Assembly (NCBI GenBank): GCA_001465115.1
Contig: CP013614.1
Location: 2,170,001 to 2,234,000 of the forward strand
Direction of reading: 5' to 3'
DNA length: 64,000 bases
From: Enterococcus silesiacus
GTDB taxonomy: Bacteria > Bacillota > Bacilli > Lactobacillales > Enterococcaceae
The notes under the pieces were generated by a model, which saw only the letters and a list, made by a program, of their open reading frames with translations, was not told the DNA's origin and searched no databases. The position numbers and the translations under genes are program-made. Shown here piece by piece: positions 57,356 to 64,000 of this stretch (position 1 is the stretch's first letter; the number at the start of each line of letters is the position of its first letter).

Positions 57356-57792
57356 TTTTTCTCTCCTAACTTAGATTGTTGAATTTCCTGGTAAATACTG
57401 CTGATTTTCTTATTGATTTCTTCTTCATACTGCGCGTATTCTTTTGCGACGATTTTTGGTTTTAATTCTTGAATTAACGTTAAAACCATTTGCTCATGTC
57501 TGATTTTTTGTTTGATTTCAAATTCCTTTTTAGACAATAACTGATTAGATCGCTCGCTACATGCATCACTTTCTGGAAATTCTAAAAAATTCAATAGTTC
57601 TTTAATTTCTTCTATAGAGAAACCTACATGTTTCATAACAATTAGATATTCTAATAGAATTTTATCTGCTTCATCAAAAATGCGATAACCATTATCTTGT
57701 CGCTTTCCGATAGTGATTCCTTGGCGTTCATAGTATCTAATCGTCGAAAGTGGAATGTCCATTTCCTTTGATACATCCTTCATTTTATACAT
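57352..57792 (-). CDS. MerR-family regulator
   Basis: A 146-aa MerR-type activator. The N-terminal winged helix is MKDVSKEMDIPLSTIRYYERQGI, followed by the coiled-coil dimerisation helix (about 75-125) and a short effector domain. Only one cysteine (in DACSERS) is present, so this is not a classic metal sensor. AGGAG precedes the ATG. It is coupled to a quinone reductase gene and preceded by a promoter with the stretched 19-bp spacer typical of MerR targets, so autoregulation is likely. Confidence 0.9.
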   Translation of the reverse strand: MYKMKDVSKEMDIPLSTIRYYERQGITIGKRQDNGYRIFDEADKILLEYLIVMKHVGFSIEEIKELLNFLEFPESDACSERSNQLLSKKEFEIKQKIRHEQMVLTLIQELKPKIVAKEYAQYEEEINKKISSIYQEIQQSKLGEKK

Positions 57793-57824
57793 TGTTGCAA
57801 CTCCTTTTTAATTTATCTAGCTGT

Positions 57825-57855
57825 ATCTTAACATTGAACTAAAGAGCAATGTCAA
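57825..57855 (-). promoter_or_regulatory. MerR-type promoter with 19-bp spacer and dyad
   Basis: On the minus strand TTGACA (57855-57850) and TAAGAT (57830-57825) are separated by 19 bp. The spacer carries a near-perfect dyad, TTGACATTG and CAATGTTAA. This is the classic layout that MerR proteins untwist to activate transcription. Confidence 0.8.
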
Positions 57856-58026
57856 CCAAAAGAAGTAATGGAAATTTCAATTGTCCAACTATTTGTATTT
57901 ATGTTACTAGTAGGGAGTAATAACAAGCGAAATACCGCCCTTTCCTGTACAATATAAAGGAAGCAATATTCTGTTTCTTTTCTAAAAAAAAGATGAAACA
58001 GTTATCTTTTGTACAGGAGGGATTTT

Positions 58027-58800
58027 TTGTTCGATTTAGAAAAAGTTCACTCATTGAATGAACTGGAAATGCTAGTTTATCAATATATCTTAGAGCATAT
58101 GAGTAGAATTCCTAAACTAACGATTCGTCAACTTTCTGCTGAATGTCACGTGTCCACATCAACGATTTTGCGTTTTTGTTCTAAAATGGGGTTTGACGGT
58201 TTTTCAGAATTAAAATATGTCTTAAAAAAGGAAGAAAAACTGCAAGAACAATCGTTTGAACAATATTCTGATGCTACGATTCACGTAGATTCTTTTTTAA
58301 AGCGGATCAACCAGCAAACTTATTATGAAACTCTGAAACCTGCAATTACGATGATTGCCTTGGCCCGTCACATTGTTTTTTCGGGTATCGGTACGAGTGG
58401 CATTTTAGGTACTTATGGTAGCCGCTATTTTGCAAATATGGGCATCAATGCTTACAGTATTGGTGATCCATTCACACCGATCCCCCAAAGAGGCTTTGAA
58501 AATACCTTAGCGATTATTCTTTCTGTTTCAGGAGAAACGACTGAAGTAATCAAGCAAGTTACTGATTTTAAAAGATCTAGTGCTAAGATTTTGAGTATTA
58601 CCAATGATGAACATTCCACTATTTCCCGTTTAGCGGACTACAATATTTCATATTATATGCCGGATGAACGCTCTGTTTACGCTGATCCTTCTATCAATAT
58701 CACCACACAAATTCCCGTAATTGCATTGATCGAGTTACTTGCTCATCAAGCAAGTAACGAGTTTGCAGAAAAGAATCCACTAAAAGATGATGCTCAATAA
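58027..58800 (+). CDS. RpiR/MurR-family regulator (HTH + SIS), second copy
   Basis: A 257-aa regulator with an N-terminal helix-turn-helix (LTIRQLSAECHVSTSTILRFCSKMGFDGFSELK) and a SIS domain (IVFSGIGTSGILGTYGSRYF and ILSVSGETTEVI). The TTG at 58027 is chosen because AGGAGG lies 6-11 nt before it; the frame from 58009 would be translated from inside the ribosome site. It precedes the beta-glucoside module and probably senses a phosphorylated disaccharide. Confidence 0.87.
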   Translation: MFDLEKVHSLNELEMLVYQYILEHMSRIPKLTIRQLSAECHVSTSTILRFCSKMGFDGFSELKYVLKKEEKLQEQSFEQYSDATIHVDSFLKRINQQTYYETLKPAITMIALARHIVFSGIGTSGILGTYGSRYFANMGINAYSIGDPFTPIPQRGFENTLAIILSVSGETTEVIKQVTDFKRSSAKILSITNDEHSTISRLADYNISYYMPDERSVYADPSINITTQIPVIALIELLAHQASNEFAEKNPLKDDAQ

Positions 58801-58834
58801 ACACAATCAATAAACTATTTCTTATGCTGAAACT

Positions 58835-58863
58835 TTGACAAAATATGTGGGCGTTGCTATTGT
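58835..58863 (+). promoter_or_regulatory. Sigma-A promoter after the RpiR gene
   Basis: TTGACA (58835-58840), a 17-bp spacer and TATTGT (58858-58863). The expected transcript opens with an imperfect AGGTCT/AGACCT inverted repeat (about 58871-58899) before the small effector-binding-like gene. Confidence 0.7.
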
Positions 58864-58924
58864 TTGTATAAAGGTCTGTCGTATTTTCTAGACAAAAGAC
58901 CTCGACGAAAGGCTGTGACTGTTA

Positions 58925-59344
58925 ATGCCATTTACCATCGAACATTTGGACAACGAAGTAATCACTGGAAAACAGTACAAATTTGCTATTCCTAAAACAC
59001 CAGAAGATTTTACTGAGGTGAATAATCAAAAGCTAGAAATATTACCTACCGAATTAAACAGTGTACGGGTAATCATTATCAATAACCCTGACGAAAGTAA
59101 TGGAACTTATAAATATCTGATCGAAAATAGCGAAGGTAATCGGACCTTTGAAATATCGGCTGGTGATTATGCCGTTTTCACGGGTCCTTGGGAAACGTTA
59201 GCTGATATCGATCACTTTATCGGTGCCTGTTATGGTGAGCTTTATCAATCTGATGAATACGGAATCGGCGGAACAAATAACATTCAACTAATCGATTTTG
59301 AACATGGTAAAATCACAATCAAACTACCAGCAGTTAGTAAATAA
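58925..59344 (+). CDS. Small GyrI/AraC effector-binding-like protein
   Basis: A 139-aa cytoplasmic protein. FEISAGDYAVFTGPWETLADIDHF resembles the effector-binding fold of AraC-type regulators and GyrI/SOUL proteins, but there is no DNA-binding domain. The start is uncertain: ATG at 58925 has AAAGG 14 nt upstream, while GTG at 58919 in the same frame has better spacing. Its place between the RpiR regulator and the PTS/glucosidase genes suggests it helps sense or bind the module's sugar. Function is not established. Confidence 0.65.
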   Translation: MPFTIEHLDNEVITGKQYKFAIPKTPEDFTEVNNQKLEILPTELNSVRVIIINNPDESNGTYKYLIENSEGNRTFEISAGDYAVFTGPWETLADIDHFIGACYGELYQSDEYGIGGTNNIQLIDFEHGKITIKLPAVSK

Positions 59345-59475
59345 AACGGCAATTTAGAAGGAAATCGTGTAGCGATTTTCTTCTATTTTTTTATCTGATT
59401 TGTTTTTTTACTTGGTACATGTTTCTCAACAAGCTCAAGCTCTAGGAATTGGTCTAAAATTCTTTTATAGTAAAT

Positions 59476-59490
59476 ATGTAAACGCATTCA
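59476..59490. promoter_or_regulatory. cre site upstream of the second PTS IIC gene
   Basis: ATGTAAACGCATTCA matches the cre consensus WTGNAANCGNWNNCW at all positions. It lies 91 bp before the IIC start, just past a possible -10 region (TAAATA), so CcpA would block transcription here. Confidence 0.75.
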
Positions 59491-59503
59491 AAGTTTTCGA
59501 ATC

Positions 59504-59517
59504 AGAGCGGCCGCTCT
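59504..59517. promoter_or_regulatory. Perfect GC-rich palindrome upstream of PTS IIC
   Basis: AGAGCGGCCGCTCT is a perfect 14-bp palindrome in otherwise AT-rich DNA, 14 bp downstream of the cre site. It is a candidate operator for the RpiR-type regulator or a 5' leader hairpin. Confidence 0.5.
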
Positions 59518-59580
59518 ATTGAAATACTACTACATGCACTTATTTTCCGTTACTTTAGTTAGCCAAAGGAGAGGTTTAGA

Positions 59581-60912
59581 ATGAATGAATGGATCAATGA
59601 AAAAGTTCTACCACCCGTGTTAAAATTCGTTAATACTAAAGCGATTACAGCGTTGAGAAATGGTATGTTGTATACGATGCCATTTACGATCGTCGGTTCT
59701 ATTTTCTTATTACTAGCTAATTTTCCACTTAAATCTTTTGCAAACTGGGTTACTGATAGTGGCCTTGCAGTTTACTTCAATCAAGCATACGGTGCCTCTT
59801 TTGCCATCATGTCTATTTTTGCCGTAATCGGAATCGCCTATTCTTATGTAAAAACAGAAGGCTTTGAAGGTCTACCTGCTGGAATGATCTCCCTTGTTGT
59901 CTTTATCTTATTTATGTCTTCTGAAATCACCGATGTAGACAGCGGTGTAACAATTGGCAACATCATCAACAAAGACTGGACTGCTGGTAAAGGAATGATC
60001 ACAGCGATCATCGTTGGTCTGATTGTTGGTTGGGTGTACAGTTGGTTCTTACGTCATGATATTCGGATTAAATTACCTGAAGCAGTTCCTGAAAATGTCG
60101 CAAACTCATTTACTGCATTAATTCCGGCTGCGGCTTTGATCACTGGTGCAATGTTTGTTTATATTTTCTTTGACAAAGTCTTTAAAACAACTTTTTTTGA
60201 TTTTATTTACGAAGTGTTGCAATCTCCACTTCAAGGGGTTACTGATTCACTAGGTGGTGCATTAGTTCTTGGATTCTTAGTTCCATTATTTTGGTTCTTC
60301 GGCGTGCACGGTTCAACGATTGTCGGCGGAATTATGGGTCCGATTTTACAAGCGAACTCTTTGGAAAACACCGATATTTTAAAATCTGGTAAAGAATTAA
60401 CCGTTGCAAACGGTGGTCATATCGTGACACAACAATTTTTAGATCAATTTTTAACTGTAACTGGTGCTGGTATGACACTTGGATTAGTGGTTTATATGGT
60501 ATTCTTTGCAAAATCAGCCCAATTCAAACAACTAGGGCGTTTGTCAATTGGACCTGCCGTGTTCAATATCAATGAACCAATCACATTTGCTACACCGATC
60601 GTAATGAATCCGATCATGGCAATTCCGTTCATTTTAACGCCTGTCGTGTCATCTGTTATTACTTACTTTGCTCTATATACAGGTTTAGTCCCATTATTTA
60701 CAGCGGTTCAAGTGCCTTGGACAACGCCTCCGATCATTTCTGGATTATTAGTTGGTGGCTGGCAAGCGGCCTTACTACAAGTGTTTGTCTTAACGTTAGG
60801 ATTCTTTATTTACTTACCATTTGCTAGAAAAATGGATGCAATCAACTATGCGCAAGAAACAAATCAACCTATTACAGAAGAAGTATTAGAAGAAATTGAA
60901 GCAGAAGCTTAA
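59581..60912 (+). CDS. PTS lactose/cellobiose-type transporter subunit IIC, second copy
   Basis: A 443-aa membrane subunit with about ten hydrophobic segments. Motifs are FWFFGVHGSTIVGG and FNINEPITFATPI, the latter the conserved substrate-site glutamate region. GGAGAGG precedes the ATG. No IIA or IIB gene accompanies it. The tail (about 425-443) is strongly acidic. The same RpiR, IIC and GH1 set occurs at 17.7-21.4 kb in another gene order. Confidence 0.92.
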   Translation: MNEWINEKVLPPVLKFVNTKAITALRNGMLYTMPFTIVGSIFLLLANFPLKSFANWVTDSGLAVYFNQAYGASFAIMSIFAVIGIAYSYVKTEGFEGLPAGMISLVVFILFMSSEITDVDSGVTIGNIINKDWTAGKGMITAIIVGLIVGWVYSWFLRHDIRIKLPEAVPENVANSFTALIPAAALITGAMFVYIFFDKVFKTTFFDFIYEVLQSPLQGVTDSLGGALVLGFLVPLFWFFGVHGSTIVGGIMGPILQANSLENTDILKSGKELTVANGGHIVTQQFLDQFLTVTGAGMTLGLVVYMVFFAKSAQFKQLGRLSIGPAVFNINEPITFATPIVMNPIMAIPFILTPVVSSVITYFALYTGLVPLFTAVQVPWTTPPIISGLLVGGWQAALLQVFVLTLGFFIYLPFARKMDAINYAQETNQPITEEVLEEIEAEA

Positions 60913-61011
60913 AAACCATTTCTAAACTGACTTAAACATCTCTGCACAGCTGATCCGTTCAAATGCTTCCTCCCATCTGTGTAGCGATTTTATTATTCAA
61001 AAGTACAGTAA

Positions 61012-62469
<1,458 letters not shown>

Positions 62470-62484
62470 GAGGTTTAGATATAA

Positions 62485-62538
62485 AAGTAAGGGAAACTAA
62501 ATTGCATAAACACAATTTAATTTCCCCTTACTTTTTTT
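62485..62538. terminator. Terminator after the second GH1 gene
   Basis: AAGTAAGGGAAA with CTAAATT pairs with AATTTAATTTCCCCTTACTT, then seven T on the plus strand. CTTTTATA on the other side allows some function for the convergent immunity-like gene. Confidence 0.8.
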
Positions 62539-62586
62539 ACTATACAAGCAAATTATTGAGTATCAGAAAAAATAGTCAAAAGTTTC

Positions 62587-63090
62587 CTATGCTCCTCCGA
62601 ATAAATCAATCCCCATATTTCTAACTTCTTGACATTCTTCGTCTGTCAAAAACCACCATGACATTTTTTCATGTCCAACTGTACCTAACCACATTTTATG
62701 ATCCTGGAAAAATGTAATATCTTCTGGCAAATTCGGACCTTGCCAATCTCCAATTGATTTTGAATAGTTTAAAAGAATGGATAGTGAATCTGAATTGAAT
62801 ACAAAGCGATATACTTCCACTACTTTTTCACGATCAATTACCATTGAAGTTGCCCAACTATTTGTTTCAATTTTAGTAACTAAAAATGAATCTAAATCAC
62901 TAATTAATTCATATGCTTTTTTATCATATGAATAGGTGTTATCTCCTTTAAAATCAATATCATGACGAATACAAAATTCAAAAAATGTACACCCTTGTTT
63001 TAAAGCTAAGTTAGCAATATCTTGATATTGCTGACTGTGTATATCCTCTGAATAATAATATTTGTTCCTATTTGTTTGAAGCCACACCAT
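62587..63090 (-). CDS. Candidate immunity protein downstream of toxin-like gene
   Basis: A 167-aa cytoplasmic protein of unknown family, acidic and rich in aromatic residues (MWLGTVGHEKMSWWFLTDEE near the C-terminus). I moved the start to the ATG at 63090, with GGAGGG 10 nt upstream. It overlaps the end of the toxin-like gene by 23 nt in another frame. Toxin end followed at once by a small acidic protein is the usual polymorphic-toxin arrangement, so immunity is the natural guess. There is no homology evidence. Confidence 0.55.
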   Translation of the reverse strand: MVWLQTNRNKYYYSEDIHSQQYQDIANLALKQGCTFFEFCIRHDIDFKGDNTYSYDKKAYELISDLDSFLVTKIETNSWATSMVIDREKVVEVYRFVFNSDSLSILLNYSKSIGDWQGPNLPEDITFFQDHKMWLGTVGHEKMSWWFLTDEECQEVRNMGIDLFGGA

Positions 63091-64000
63091 AAAATGAATG
63101 CCCTCCAGACCTATTCCAAGTATGATAATGTGCGAAATTACCGGCTCCATGCGCCCTATCTGCTATTGGCGGTTGGAACTTGCCACCTCTTAGCCCACCA
63201 GCTAAACGAGCTACATTGTAGGCTCCTGTAGAGGTTGTTGACCATAAATCTCCACGTAGCTTCATGTAATTTACAGCTGTATTTAAGTTCATACCAGAAT
63301 AAACTACGATTCCTACTCGCCCAGTTCTCACTGCTCTATAATGATCATAAAACTGTCTGTAATTTGCATTTCGAGAAAAAATAGTTAATGCAATTCCTAG
63401 TAATCCTCCTACAACTGCTGCAAAAAATAGTCTGATTAATTCTCGTGCAACTGGTATCGCAATCCTAATTCCTGGCCCTAGTGCAAAACCCGAGGCTACA
63501 CCATCTTCTGGTAATATTTCCCTTTGTTCGAGTGTATTTTCATCAGTAACAACTATGGCAGTATCCGCAAATTGTTCTTCTGTTGTAATATGTGTACTTT
63601 CATCTTCCATTATGTTTTTAGTAGGCAATTCAATTTTTTGAAGTTCTTCTTCTGAGTACTTTCCTTGTTCGATTTCTTCCAATAATTTTTTTTCTTCTTC
63701 AATTGCTTTTTCTAGCCTTTCTTTCTGTTCCAATGTACCAAAATAGAGACTATAATTATTTGTTTCCTCTTCATTTTTCTCAGATACTTTCATACCATTA
63801 GAGTTTATAGAGTCTTCTTGAAATTCTTGTACAATCTCAATTTCTCTTGTTTCGTCGTCAATCTGCGTTTTCGCTTTAATAATTAACTCGCTTTCTTCTA
63901 AATCAATCTCAACATTTTCAAATGTTGTGGCCTCATTACTTGATTTTTCTAGTTCTGTCAAAATCTTTTTCTCTGTTGTACTAATGGGATCATTTGTAAT
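63068..64000 (-). CDS. Polymorphic-toxin-like protein, 5' end beyond the window
   Basis: The frame is open to the window edge, so the N-terminus is missing. At least 310 residues are visible. They comprise an acidic, helical E/K-rich segment, a hydrophobic span (LIRLFFAAVVGGLLGIALTI) and a C-terminal domain. That domain ends in a His-rich motif (ADRAHGAGNFAHYHTWNRSGGHSFYG) that looks like a toxin active site. From memory the architecture resembles SAR2788-type putative toxins of Bacilli. The next gene is a candidate immunity gene. Confidence 0.55.
   Translation of the reverse strand: MTNDPISTTEKKILTELEKSSNEATTFENVEIDLEESELIIKAKTQIDDETREIEIVQEFQEDSINSNGMKVSEKNEEETNNYSLYFGTLEQKERLEKAIEEEKKLLEEIEQGKYSEEELQKIELPTKNIMEDESTHITTEEQFADTAIVVTDENTLEQREILPEDGVASGFALGPGIRIAIPVARELIRLFFAAVVGGLLGIALTIFSRNANYRQFYDHYRAVRTGRVGIVVYSGMNLNTAVNYMKLRGDLWSTTSTGAYNVARLAGGLRGGKFQPPIADRAHGAGNFAHYHTWNRSGGHSFYGVASNK

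Noticed and set aside
63068..64000. LXG-domain toxin of a type VII secretion system
   Set aside because: No LXG motif or helical WXG-like region is visible in the part present, but the N-terminus is outside the window, so this stays open.

Overview
The window is about 64 kb of low-GC Firmicutes chromosome. It looks like an Enterococcus close to, but not identical with, E. faecalis. The reasons are an EzrA divisome protein, a Rex repressor, a CopY repressor ending in the CxCx4CxC metal hook, a secreted AA10/GH18 chitinase pair laid out like the known E. faecalis pair, many PTS genes and catabolite-repression (cre) sites. No rRNA, tRNA, CRISPR array or complete insertion sequence was seen.

Layout. 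(1) 0-10 kb is core: rex, thiI with its cysteine desulfurase, ezrA, a HAD phosphatase, aspartate kinase and an ABC exporter. (2) 10-14 kb is a cell-surface operon: a processive GT2 polysaccharide synthase, UDP-GlcNAc 2-epimerase and an LPKTG adhesin. (3) 14-18 kb holds housekeeping enzymes (MazG-like, HAD, DUF72, acyl-ACP thioesterase). (4) 17.7-21.4 kb is a beta-glucoside module (RpiR regulator, 6-phospho-beta-glucosidase, PTS IIC). (5) 21.6-24.6 kb has a TPR-type regulator, a divergent 20-codon gene and the secreted LPMO and chitinase. (6) 24.6-43.4 kb is an accessory island bounded by two related serine resolvases that point outward. (7) 43.5-49 kb has a two-subunit SMR efflux pump, aminopeptidase C, a GntR/membrane protein pair and an acetyltransferase. 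(8) 49-55 kb is a galactitol-type PTS/aldolase cassette lying between two near-identical 184-bp fold-back repeats. (9) 55-58 kb holds copY-copZ without an ATPase, a reductase, and a MerR/flavodoxin-type pair. (10) 58-62.5 kb is a second beta-glucoside module. (11) 62.6-64 kb is the end of a polymorphic-toxin-like gene with a candidate immunity gene, cut by the window edge.

The island is the most unusual part. Its right half is a seven-gene operon: a SipW-type signal peptidase, three TasA/camelysin-like fibre subunits sharing a DGYFYY motif, an FPKTG sortase-anchored protein, an orphan winged-helix regulator with a degenerate receiver, and a VWA adhesin. Its left half runs in the same direction: a nine-repeat SpaA-like secreted protein, then a class II lanthipeptide precursor whose core starts with a run of eleven serines, then LanM and a peptidase-containing LanT. 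Between the halves sits an Rgg-family regulator with a divergent 11-codon hydrophobic leaderless ORF, arranged like ropB and its SpeB-inducing peptide. I infer one regulated cell-surface or biofilm programme that includes a modified peptide of unknown activity.

Starts were moved from the longest ORF to the codon behind a good Shine-Dalgarno sequence where one was visible. All functions come from reading motifs by eye; no database search was run.
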